Assembly: GCA_002914805.1 (NCBI GenBank)
Contig: JXTB01000078.1
Coordinates: 923,235-987,234 of the forward strand
DNA from: Parasponia andersonii
Taxonomy: Eukaryota; Streptophyta; Magnoliopsida; Rosales; Cannabaceae
Length of the DNA stretch: 64,000 nt
Direction of reading: 5' to 3'
Every line of letters begins with the position of its first letter. Within the stretch, counting starts at the first letter, position 1. The notes beneath the pieces are model-generated. The model did not search any database, had not been told where the DNA came from, and saw only the letters and a list, made by a program, of their open reading frames with translations. Both the position numbers and the translations under genes were made by a program. Below, one piece after another: positions 33,093 through 44,534 of this stretch.

Positions 33093-36000
33093 ATGGGTTC
33101 TTCCGAAGAATCTCTCCGCCACGCTCTCGCCGAGAAGCAATCGGCTGTGGAAGCCCAAGGCAACACTGTCAGGGCTCTCAAAGCCGCTAAAGCCCCCAAG
33201 TCTGACATCGACGCTGCCATCCAAGCTCTCAACGCCCTCAAGCTCGACAAAGCTTCCATAGAAAGACACCTCCAAGCCGCCCTTAACACCGCCGTTTCCA
33301 GGGAAGATTTCCGCCAATCCGTCGCCAACACGCTCGAACGCCGTCTCTTTTACATTCCCTCCTTCAAGATATATCGCGGCGTCGCCGGCCTTTACGACTA
33401 TGGCCCCCCCGGTTGTGCCGTCAAGTCTAATGTTCTTTCATTTTGGCGTCAGGTTCTTTTTTTTTTTTTTTTGAATTCTTATTTCCTAGTTGGAACCTAT
33501 ACAAATATGAATTGAATTGAGTTGAGTTTGAGTGCTTGTTGGTGGTGGGTCTTTTTGCAGCATTTTGTTCTTGAAGAGAACATGTTGGAAGTTGACTGTC
33601 CCTGTGTCACTCCAGAGGTTGTTCTTAAAGCCTCTGGCCATGTCGATAAATTCACTGACCTTATGGTTAAGGATGAGAAAACCGGGACCTGCTACCGGGC
33701 CGATCACTTGCTTAAGGACTTTTGCAATGACAAGCTTCAGAAGGACTTCTCCATAACTACAGACAAGGCGGCCGAACTAAGACACGTGCTTGCGGTCTTG
33801 GATGATCTCTCCGCCGAAGAGCTGGGTGCAAGAATCAGAGAGTACGGCATTACGGCTCCAGACACTAGGAATCCGCTTTCGGATCCTTATCCCTTCAATC
33901 TTATGTTTCAGACATCAATAGGTCCATCTGGCTTGACCCCTGGGTGAGCATCTTACATTTTTCTACCTACTAATAGCTCTTTTAGTGGTTTTTTTCTTTT
34001 CTCGGTAATGAGTTGTATATATTTGAATCTTGTCTATTGTAGTTACATGAGGCCAGAAACTGCGCAAGGTATATTTGTAAATTTCAAGGACTTGTACTAT
34101 TACAACGGGAACAAGCTCCCTTTTGCTGCTGCCCAAATAGGCCAGGCTTTTCGAAATGAGGTTTCCATTTTATCCTACTCTTTGGACTTTAACATGTGTT
34201 TGCACATTGAATGGTTATAATGGTAATGATGTCAACGAATATTTTGGTGCTCCTGTGTCTTACAATACTGGTAAAAACTTTCTGTAATGGTGTTTTTTTA
34301 TAAAATTTGGGCTTAACTAACGACCTCTATTTATTACAAAGAAATGAAAATAACTCAAGCACCTAACTCCTGACCTAATACCCAATCTCCAACCCACCCC
34401 ACCCACTGAGCTAGCTAGCCCCGGTTGGCTTATGTAATGGGTTTTGTGCATTCCTTAGTACTGCCCTTTTTGTGTTTTTGTGTCTTTGCCCAACACTTTC
34501 CTTGTTGACCTATAACGGTCATGTGGCTCCATCTTACTCTTCAAATGAACTAAATCCAATATCTCACTCCGTGTATATATCTGCAGATATCTCCACGCCA
34601 AGGCCTTCTAAGAGTTCGCGAATTCACACTTGCAGAGATTGAACACTTCGTTGACCCAGAGGATAAATCTCATCCAAAGTTTTTAGAGGTTGCAAAGCTG
34701 GAGTTTCAAATGTTCCCAAGGGAAGAACAAATGTCGGGCCAATCTGCAAAGAGAATTCCTCTCGGTGAAGCAGTTTCCAGGGTTTGTTTACATAATTTAT
34801 ATTCAATGTTTCTTTCTTCTCTCTGCCCACTCATGTGTATGCTTGCGCTGATGGTGTTCTTTAATGTCACATAGGGTACAATTAACAATGAAACCCTTGG
34901 CTACTTCATCGGGAGAGTTTATCTCTTCCTTACGCGTCTTGGCATAGACAAAAATCGTTTACGGTTTCGCCAGCACCTTGNNNAGATTGAGTGCTCTTAT
35001 GGTTGGATTGAGTGCGTCGGCATTGCAGACAGGTCTGCGTATGATTTGCGTGCTCATTCAGTATGTATTTCTTTCTTCTTTTGTCTCTTTCATTTTTCTT
35101 GGTGATGGAAACAGTAAATAGTTTTTTTTTATGTAGTCTAAAAACTTTTTATGGTTCATGCTAGATCAAAAATTTTGTGAATTCTATTTTGTCCGTCAAG
35201 AATTTAAGTATTTATTCCTAATCTTGTTTTTAATTTCCTGAATTTTTACATCACCATCATAATAGGAAAAACACACATCAAAGACATTTAAGATTAAATC
35301 CTGCATCCTCCAGCGTATTAGACGGATTCAATCTCACGAGTTTTGGTTAAATGTTTTATGACAGGACAAAAGCAGCATCCCCCTTGTTGCTGCTGAAAAG
35401 TTTTCAGAACCAAGGGAAGTGGAGGTATGGTGTTTTTTTATCTAATTTGTGTTCTTATTAATCATGATCATGACTTGACAAATTCACATATTAATCTCTC
35501 TCTAAGACAACTGAACTGCTAGATGTTTGCCATCTTTATTTGACAAGTGTTGTATTATTTCAGAAATTGGTTATAACTCCAGTGAAGAAAGAATTGGGTC
35601 TTGCATTCAAGGGGAAACAAAAGAATGTTGTTGAAGCTTTGGAGGTGACTTGTTAAGTGCTTTTTCTTTTGGCCCTTGATCTTGTAGTTTTATGTTGTGT
35701 GTTTTCAATTGATCTTTTTTCTTTTGTTCTTTTTGTTTCAGGCAATGAAAGAGGAAGAGGCTTTGGAGATGAAGGCCAATTTAGAGTCAAAGGGAGAGGT
35801 AGAGTTTTACGTGTGTACTCTTGAGAAAAGTGTATCCATCACGAAGAGCATGGTTACAATTTCCAAGGAGAAAAAGAAAGAACACCAAAGAGTTTTCACA
35901 CCCTCAGTAATTGAGCCGTCTTTTGGTATTGGTCGCATTATATATTGCCTCTATGAGCACTCTTACTACATGAGGCCAAGTAAAGCCGGGGATGAGCAGT

Positions 36001-36665
36001 TGAATGTGTTTCGGTTCCCCCCAGTTGTTGCCCCTATTAAATGCACTGTTTTCCCACTGGTTCAGAATGAACAGTATGAGAGGGTTGCAAAAGAGATCTC
36101 TAAGTCATTGACTGCATCTGGAATCTCTCATAAGATCGACATAACAGGTTTGTAATTAACATAAATTTCGCCTTCTTTTTTTCCGTGGCAATGCATTTGC
36201 ATGTTTTTGTGTGGCAGTTTATTTTAGATTGGTTTCCGAATGGTAACTTCTGGGTTCTGCTGATTTGGTTTCTTGAAAATGAGATGAAAATGTTACAACT
36301 CCTTGTTACTTTATGGTTCTAAGTGATGAGTGGTCTAAGGAGTGTCTCATTAGTTATTGCTACACTGTGATTTTTTCATATCGATTGTGGCGTGATGGTT
36401 TGCTCTACGATGTATCTCAATGAACTAAATAGGTACCTCGATTGGAAAAAGATATGCGAGGACTGATGAACTTGGTGTACCGTTTGCAATCACAGTCGAT
36501 TCAACATCATCTGTGACCATCAGGGAGAGGGACAGCAAGGATCAGATACGAGTTGATGTGGAAGATGCAGCCTCAGTTGTGAAGGAGGTAACTGACGGCC
36601 TCAGGACTTGGACGGATGTGTGGGAGTCTTTTCCTCATCATTCCTCTGCTTCTGCTGATGATTGA
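32982..36665 (+). CDS. Glycine--tRNA ligase (GlyRS), dual cytosolic/mitochondrial type
   Basis: Charges tRNA-Gly with glycine; a class II, alpha2-type synthetase. Nine exons with GT-AG introns: 32982 (or 33093)-33452, 33561-33943, 34043-34160, 34587-34781, 34875-35060, 35365-35424, 35564-35644, 35742-36147 and 36433-36665. From the 33093 AUG the spliced frame is 674 codons including the stop, plus an assembly gap of 3 N at 34981. Domain order: a WHEP helical domain at the N-terminus ([13 protein letters not shown]), the catalytic core with [20 protein letters not shown] (motif 1 region), [17 protein letters not shown] (motif 2) and [14 protein letters not shown] (motif 3), then an anticodon-binding domain ([13 protein letters not shown] to VPFAITVD). 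The in-frame AUG at 32982 adds 37 basic, Ser-rich residues, as in plant GlyRS known to serve cytosol and mitochondria. About 13 codons expected between RQHL and IECSYGW are missing at the gap. Identity is certain, targeting inferred. Confidence 0.96.
34981..34983. other. Three-base assembly gap inside GlyRS exon 5
   Basis: The NNN stands between RFRQHL and [10 protein letters not shown]. Plant GlyRS has roughly 15 residues here, ending in a Glu just before the Ile, whereas only two codons are available. The gap is probably a placeholder hiding about 39 coding bases rather than three. Confidence 0.75.
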
Positions 36666-38242
36666 ATTCGGTTTTACTCATTTTGACACTCAAGGATTTA
36701 CACCTTACGTAATATCGGAGTTTTTAATTGTATATCATCATTACATATCCTGAAACGCTGATGACAACCCAGGACATATTTGACATTATCAATTTGAAAT
36801 GTTTCAATCTTGGGACTCTCTTTCCCTGGATTTTATTTCTACCATTCGGATGAATTTTCAGTTTTGTCTCCCCCTGTCTACGGTGATTTTCACTTTGGGA
36901 ACCAAGCATTAGGACAAGTTCATTCATTTATTCTCCTTTTATTGTATGTTAACTTTGCAAGCATGTGGGATATTCCATCCACTACCGATCGAGACTATTT
37001 TGCTTTAGGGTGAAATTTTCAGTACTTTTAACGTGTCGTAATTTATTGGTGACGAGGTACTAATTTTTTCAAAAAATAAATAGATTATAATTGACTAATT
37101 TTCCGGATTAAAAATATCACGATGAGGGCTTACATACACAGAAGGCCTTGTATTTGAGAAAACTAAAGTCTACATCATGATTGGTATGTCCTATTGTATT
37201 ATTATTATTATTATGTTTGGTTTTGCATTGTATTAAAATATTGAATTAAACATTAATTTTTGAAAAATATTACTTTTAAAAGTTTATTTAGAAAAAATAC
37301 TTGTTTGAAAAATTATTTTCAAAAATACCATTTATAAAATACTATTTTCAAAAATATCACTCTTTAATTCCAATTTTTTTAAAATATCAGTTTTAAAGTG
37401 TTTTGAAAAATATCATTTTTAAAAATGATGAAGTGACGTGAAATAAACGAATGAGAGAAAAAAGATGAGAGAGAAAATAGAGAAAGAAAGTTACGAGAGA
37501 AATTTAATAGAGAAAATTATGTGAGTCAATATTATAATACAACATAATGGAAATTTCTTTTTATGTAAATTTTTTTTCATATTAGATAATACTTTCTGTA
37601 TTGTATTAAATTCTATATTAGATAAAACTTTTTGTCATTTATTATATTTTTGACAATTGAATACTTTATATTATGTTTGGTAAATCCTTTTTTATAATGT
37701 ACCAATTTTATTCATTGACTAATTTTGATCATCTGTCTTTATTGAGAGAAAATTTTAAATAAAATTCAATTCAAACGTTTAAATTATATGTTTTAAAATA
37801 CATCTTTTTGTTTTTAACAAATGACTTTATTGGTTCTAAAATCATAAGAATAATCTCACTTTACTCTCAAAGTTTTAAATATTGTCATATTGGCCCTTAT
37901 TTTATTTAAAATTTCATTTTGATCCTTTTTTGCTATATATTATGTTTTATTCTAAACAAAAACATCACAATAGAATATTTTGTCTTATGTATTATTGATT
38001 TTAATAAAATACCATATTTGAACAATTTTAAAATACATTATTATCAAATATGCAGCTAATTTTTATCTAGTCAATCAATTTTTAAAATTATTTCAATTCA
38101 AGTTCTAATCTCCTTATAATGTTAATATATATGTCTGCATACGAAATAAGTATAGTAGAAGAGCACTATCTTTCATATTCTTTTTCTCTTAAGAATAAAA
38201 TGAAATGCATAACAAAAAGAATAAAAATAATTTTTTTTTTAT
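36666..38242. other. GlyRS 3' UTR and AT-rich spacer
   Basis: No further gene is visible. The first few hundred bases should be GlyRS 3' UTR, although no single strong polyadenylation signal stands out. From about 37190 a TTTGGTTTTGCATTG-type start and repeated AAAATATCA(T/C)TTTT motifs (37260-37420) suggest an old short transposon remnant without clear ends. Confidence 0.5.
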
Positions 38243-38968
38243 AGTTTAAAAATCTAAATGACAAATTTAAAGTTTAAGGACTAAAGTGAAACTTTCACCA
38301 TAACTTAGGGACAATAGGGTAATTTACCCTTTTTTCTTTAAAAAAAAAAAATTTACTACCAAAAAGAGAAAGTTGAAAACCCAAGGGTGAAATATTATAA
38401 AAAGGAAAAGGAAAAAAAAAAAAAAGGTTAATATCACCTCAGGTCCCCAGTTTTTATCTAATGTATCACTATATCCTATCTTTTTCTTAATAGTAGTTAG
38501 AACTCCCAAAATTTACTATTTTGTGTAAATTGAGTTAATTTAAGAATTCCATCAGCTTTGGCTGTGAAGTGTCACATGTAGTGCACATATTTGCAATTAG
38601 ACGAATTAGAGAGATTTTTCCATAGATGTATACCGTACGTGACACTTCACAACCAAATCAAACGGAATTCTTAAAATTACTCAATTTATACAAAATAGTA
38701 AAGTTAAGGATTCTAAACACTATTAAAAAAATGATGGGGACATAAGTGATACATTGGATAAAAATTAGGAACTTGAGATGATATTAATCCCTTTTTTTTT
38801 CCTCCTTTTTTTTTTCTTATAATATTTCACCATTGGTTTTTTTTTTTTCTTTTTGGTGCTAAAATATTAAAAAAAAAAAAAGATAAATTACCCTATTGGT
38901 CCTTAAATTATGGTGAAAGTCTCACTTTGGTCCTTAAACTTTAATTTTATTATTTTGATCCTTAAACT
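38243..38968. mobile_element. Foldback element with about 310-bp inverted arms
   Basis: The left arm (about 38243-38575) and the right arm (about 38639-38968) are inverted copies of each other. The left arm reads AAGTTTAAGGACTAAAGTG and CACCATAACTTAGGGAC, and the right arm ends in the complementary CACTTTGGTCCTTAAACTTT. Both arms carry AGAATTCC and GAAGTGTCAC near the 63-bp spacer. No protein is encoded. This fits a non-autonomous MITE of Mutator-like or foldback type. A target duplication could not be fixed, so the superfamily is open. Confidence 0.8.
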
Positions 38969-40360
38969 TAAAAGAAAAAGTTTCATTTTAGTCATTTTCG
39001 TTATATAATTTGTTATATTTTAGACTGTTTTCTTTTCCAGATTATATTAGTGAAAAATAAAAAAGAGATCCAAAAATAGCTCCTTTAGGGTTCATCTCTA
39101 TCTCGTGCAGTCAATGTTTCGTTTCTTTTGCTTTGATTTTGTTCGGAAAACTAAGAAGAGAGAAATATTATATATATTCGCTTTTATTTTTCTCTGTTGC
39201 TTATAAAAAAGTGAAGAACAAGACAATGAATTGGAATAATTGACAAGAGAACAAATAATTTGTATTCTTGTTATGAAGTAGTTTGTGCTTAATTCCCTTC
39301 TAGCTGTAGAAGATTACAAAGTCTTTCGGTTAATAAACAATTAAAAAAAAAAAAGCTTGTAGATTTGTAGTGGGTACTTTTAATTTTTTTGGGGATAATA
39401 TATTGAAAAAAACTTGGGTTTTTTTAGCTAAATGGCTGAATTTTTTTTATCATAATTTTCAAAATAGCCATTTTTCAAACATTATACAAAAAGGGCAAAA
39501 TTTTGAAGATTATTTAAAAAAGGTCATTTTTCATATTAAGTATATCAAAATATATTGGTTTATCTTTTGAAAATTGATTAATTTATATATAAAAAAAATT
39601 GATTTACTTTATAAAAAAAAGTAAATCAAATTAAAAATGTTCATTTATCAAAATAAAATTATAAAATAGTCATTTATTAAATAGGTGTAAAAAAAATGAT
39701 CATTTTTTAAATTGATCTAAAAAAAAAAGACAATTTCTTATAGATAATAAAAAAAAAACTTCAAGTTTAGTGTTTTAGCAAAAAATTCTACATATTTTTA
39801 TTTATATCAAATAAAACTTTCAATTTATATCTGCCTGTCAAATATCACTGATCCACAAATCTGGTCAAAAGTGGAACATGATATTGTAAAAAAAGATACT
39901 TTTATAACTCATAAAACATGAATAAAAAAGAATTATTGAAAGTAAAAATAATTTCAGTGGAAAAGGACTTAAAATGAGGGGGAAAGAAACCAAAAAAAAA
40001 AAAAAAAACGAAGTTGTTGATGTTATTTTTATATTTTTAAAGTTTTGTCATATATTTTTTTTAATCTATACTCTCGACTTTTTTTATTGAAAGGATTTAT
40101 AGTTATACTCTATATTTAAATTAGAAGTGCGGATGGGACTTTTTTTTTTTTTTTTTTCCTTACACACTTCAACCTCATTTTCATCTCAGACGTTCATTTT
40201 GTTTTCATCTAAAAGCTGAAAATAGCCCAACTTTAGTTACTGTTTTAGACTTTAGTCAAATGAGATAATGGGTCTCTTTTTTCCGTCTCCCATCCCCTCC
40301 ACCATATTGTCATTTTTTCTTCTCTCATAATCAATCGACTGTCAATACTTCCTTCCTTGC
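38969..40360. other. AT-rich spacer without recognisable genes
   Basis: Contains many A and T homopolymer runs (for example 39721-39730, 39990-40008 and 40140-40157) and no ORF of protein-like composition. Confidence 0.6.
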
Positions 40361-42540
40361 TGCTCATAGGCATAAATATGCTTTCCTCCTCACTTGCTTT
40401 TCTTCACTGCTTAATCGAGGCCGTTTATTGTCTTTAATCGAAGGGTCTATAACAGGCCAGCTTATAAGCCCAGCCCAGGGTTTCATTTCTCTCAGTCGGT
40501 GCCCTCTTTCTATGTCTCTCAAACTTGCCGTTTTTCTCGCTGAGTCAGCCTCAGCCGACTTTTTGTGTTCTCCTTGGAAGCTTTTTGCTGACGTCTGCAA
40601 GAACTTATCTTCTTCTTCATAGTTATCCCTCTCTCTCTCTCTTCTTCTTCCCTCACTTGTATAGATAAGACAAATAACGCTTTCTTCTTTTCTTTCCATT
40701 TCACCTCTAAAACCCACCTGACTATAAATTCTCGCTTCTCATCCTTTGGCTTGCTAAGTTAGATTATGTGGACAACATAGGTAATCGAAAGGTGTGTTCT
40801 CTTATATCTTTGGTTTCCATCTTAAGATGAAATTTTGATTCTGATTTTTATGCATGCATAAAACCTATATATCAAAAGTAGTGAACCGAGATTACAATTG
40901 TTATTTTAAAATATTGAACTTTATTAGTACTTTGAAGTAATTTCTCGTAGACTTCATTATGTAACTAGGTTTTGTTTCCTTTTTCTTCTCCTCTGTTTAA
41001 AACGAATATGACTTTCTGAAATTTCAATCTCAATAGGAGAGGATAAGGGGATGACCATATTATAATAAATCTAAAGCATATGCACCAAAAAAAAAAAAAT
41101 GATAATCATTAAGGGCCCATCTCTACAACAATTCCCCCCCCAAAAAAAAAAAATTGATGGTCTTCGAAATGTTTATTGATCGATTAGTTTTTAAACTTTA
41201 TTTTTCTCCTTTTAATTTGTGTTTATCTGCTTTCGTTTTGATTGATGTCTTAATAATATCATATATGGAAGTTTTACACCAGGAAATTTTGTAAGTTCAT
41301 AGATTTTATGATTAGATTTCATTGCTGATATTTTCAGTTCTTTTTCATTATTGCTAACTCTGTTTATCACTTGAGGAATGGTGATTCTGCAAGTTGTGAT
41401 ACCTTATTTTTACATGGGTTTGATAAAAGTCTATGGAATAGCCCCTCATAGTTTCAATAAAGTTTACATTCGTTCTCAGATTTACGATTTTTCGGACTTG
41501 TTTTGCTTTTATATACTTGGTCCTCCTATTGCGTCTGCAATCATTTTTATAGTCCAGGTAAGAATGCGCCTATTAGGTTTTTAATTAATGAACTACTTTG
41601 TATTTGGAATATTTTGTTATGTATTTTACATTAGAAGATACGTCTTTTGGACTAAAATTGTGCCTATTAATTAATCAACTACTTTGTATTTAGACTATTT
41701 GGTTTCTCTATTTAACATTAACATACATGCCTTTTTTAAAATACACAACCTTTAATGCTCTAAATGGATTCTATCCTGCTTTATATGGACTAATATGTTA
41801 TATTCCTTGAGTTGTTATGTATAATTAATGTATGAATATAATATTTAGATGCTACTATGTGTGTGGAATTGAAATTGTACTATCTTCTTTGCTATGTTCA
41901 AACCTAATTATGAGTATGTGTTTGGTTGTGGTTTTCTTCGTTCTTGTGCCTTAGGCCTCCTCAAGACTTGTCAATTGCATCATGGTTCAAATTCATTTCG
42001 GATTTTGATTTTCTTCAAACCCTTGACCCTTTGATCTTCTTTCAGGTTATGTGTTTAAATATAAAGAAAGTACATTTTGTTTCCAAGATAAAAGGAGAGT
42101 ACAAACAATAATGTCTTTCTTACTTTTCCTTCTGTCATTTTGTATGTAATGTTATCACTAAACTAACTACGTGCTCAAGGCACGTACCAACACTAGTACT
42201 ATGATAAGCATGGATGACCATTTTAAAGTTTCTTACTTACTTCAACCTTCTTTTGATCATAGCCATTGATTATCTTTCTTTTGATCGAAGGTTTAAAAGA
42301 AGCCAGATCACGAGGAAGATCTGCAGACACGTTCGTTCATTCGCTTCGGTCTTTTCAATTTTTGGAATTTAGATAACTTACACGTTCCCTTTTCGACCCT
42401 GTGTTCTCCTCATTTTCTCTCTTACTTGACAATTCTTTCCTTCCTCTAGCTTCTGACTTGCCCATTGTTAGCGCCTAGCTCAGATATGTTCTTTTTCGAG
42501 TTTGAAGAGCCCCATTAAGGTAGTATTTTTTATTCTTCAT
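40361..42540 (+). other. Leader-like, possibly transcribed region of unknown function
   Basis: The interval 40380-40760 has the CT-rich, higher-GC composition of a plant 5' UTR. A 36-codon ORF starts at ATG 40512 (MSLKLAVFLAESASADFLCS, then SPWKLFADVCKNLSSSS). It is followed by plausible splice signals: an acceptor TATTTTCAG near 41337 and a perfect donor CAG|GTAAGA at about 41556. A second CT-rich stretch (42350-42480) looks like another exon. No long coding frame follows for several kilobases, so this may be a non-coding transcript or the detached 5' end of a gene. Strand is inferred from composition. Confidence 0.35.
41378..41584 (+). CDS. Small hydrophobic ORF, possible uORF-like peptide
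   Basis: ATG at 41378 opens a 68-codon frame, MVILQVVIPYFYMGLIKVYG, continuing with HSFNKVYIRSQIYDFSDLFC and GPPIASAIIFIVQ. The last codons run past a consensus splice donor (CAG|GTAAGA) after IFIVQ, so a spliced version would end differently. The composition is more protein-like than neighbouring random frames, with two hydrophobic segments. No family is recognised. It may be a conserved upstream ORF such as those found in leaders of some bHLH genes, but no main ORF follows. It could equally be chance. Confidence 0.25.
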   Translation: MVILQVVIPYFYMGLIKVYGIAPHSFNKVYIRSQIYDFSDLFCFYILGPPIASAIIFIVQVRMRLLGF

Positions 42541-44529
42541 TTGTATAATTGATGTTATTTGAGCTTTTTCTATGTATATCTTTGTCATTTTAATTTTTCT
42601 GTAGTTTGCCAGTTCGATTTTTTCTCCCTCATTCAGTAAATTATTATTCTTCTCTCTTTGGTTTTAGAGTATTAGTTTTTAATTTTTATGCTGACTTTTG
42701 GCTCTGTTCTATTTGATTTTATCTTCTTAGATTGAGATTTATCACCTTCGTTAATGGAGGATAACCTGTTTTTCGAGTAATGTCAATATTGACTCTGACT
42801 CTCATGATCAAAGATACCTTGAAGGATTCGAGCCGGAAGAATAAATCTATATTTCTTTTTCATCAGCTGGACTCTGTTTGGATATCTGGGATCACAAGTC
42901 TCTGCCTTTCTTTTACTTTGAGTTATTTAATATTTAACTTCACTTTTCTTTTTCAAGTCGGATATAGCAATAATATAGATAAAAAAGAATGGGACCCAAG
43001 GTGTGAAAATCAATTCTTCTTTTTTTTTTTTTCTTTAGTCTAAAAAAAGGATTTGTCTTTTCCATTTAAAAAAAAAAAAAAAACTGTCTTCCAAAGAACG
43101 AAATTTAGTGAAAATGACTTAAGTGCAGTTTTAATTTCTTTCTTAGTTATGTTTAGAATCGAAGTACTTAGAATTCTGCTATATTGTCTTTTATGAGAAT
43201 GAAATAATTAGTTTTTTAATTTCTAGAAGAAAACATTAGATTGATAAAGACTTCAATTTTCTGATTTATTTTTAGAAGTTATCTTCTTGCATAGTACTTG
43301 ATATTGTTTATACTTGAAGATTGTGTTTGAAGATTGTGTTTGGTAGGAAGAAAAATGGAGAGGAGGGAAAAGTACAGGGAAACATAAATTTGAGTTGTTT
43401 AGGGAAACATAAATAGTTGTTTGGTAGAAGGGAAGAGAGTATGGGAGAGAAAAAGGGAGGAAAAAAATAGTGGGACTCACTCAAATATTTTTCTGCCTAG
43501 AATAGAGAGAATAGAGAGAAAAAGAGAAAGAAAAGTTTTTATAAATGTTTTAAAATGAACTTACTAAATTAACTTTGTACACTAATTTTAAAATTTAATA
43601 AAATGGAAAATTGTCGTTTTGAAATTAACTGACTTTCTTTCTTCTACTTACAATACTTACAATAGAGAAAATATACTTTTTTTCTATCTTATACATTTTT
43701 TATCCTTTCTAATTTTCTCTTCCTTCTCTCTTCATTCGAACTTTCTTCTCTCTATTAGACATAATCGAAATTTTGGAGAGTTTCATATTCGTGAGGAGAT
43801 AAGCCCATTGGATCCTGATAGTGAATGTTAATATGTTGGATAGAATTGAGCTTTTTAAAGTTATATATAAGGTTTTGGAAGGTCAAAATCAATATTTTAC
43901 GAGCATCGATGAAATTAGATAGAAAATAACTAAAAGCTAATTGTAATTAACAAAATAATCTAAAAATTTTAAAAGTAGAAAATTTAAATATTTAAACTTT
44001 CTCTTAAAATTCTTTCTATTTCCCTTCTAAACTAAGTAGTGTAAGGCATCAATTTCTATCACCTAAATATGTTTAATTTCATAAATGTCTACGAATGAAA
44101 AAGATTTAATTGCTAGTATTTTTAAAACTTGAGGACCCAATTCTAAAAAAAAAATTACTCAGGGACTACTTTACGAACCTTAGAACAACATAGTGGCCAA
44201 AATGCTAGAAACCCTCCCCCAACCCCCACCCTTTTTTTTTTTTAAATTGTTTTTTACTTTATTTATGGGTAAATGTTAACTATGGTTCTCCTTGTCGTCC
44301 GTTTGTTTTCATACACCATTTCCACGTCTAAAAGTGATATTGGGGTTAATATGAATGGATACGAGGTATGGCTATGGTAATGAGGATGGGGACGGGGATG
44401 GAGATTAACTTACAGATATGAGGATGGTAATTAAAAAGACGTCTCTAATCTGCTTAGATTTCTCTGTTGTGTTTTTATATGTCCTTCGAACCATGAAAAA
44501 ATTCAATTTTTTTCCTTGTACTGTTAGAT
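42541..44529. other. AT-rich spacer
   Basis: No gene recognised. A G/A-rich block at 43320-43530 (TTGGTAGGAAGAAAAATGG, GTGGGACTCACTC) faces a TC-rich block at 43680-43760, an imperfect inverted arrangement often seen in plant MITEs. The match is too loose to set ends. A G+A-rich repeat (GGGGACGGGGATGG) lies at about 44385. Confidence 0.5.
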
Positions 44530-44534
44530 TCATT

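Noticed and set aside
33075-33331. Minus-strand ORFs opposite GlyRS exon 1
   Set aside because: Shadows of the GC-rich coding exon with Leu/Arg/Ser-rich antisense composition and no motifs.
43320-43770. MITE with G/A-rich and C/T-rich arms
   Set aside because: Pairing is only compositional. No terminal repeat or target duplication could be fixed.
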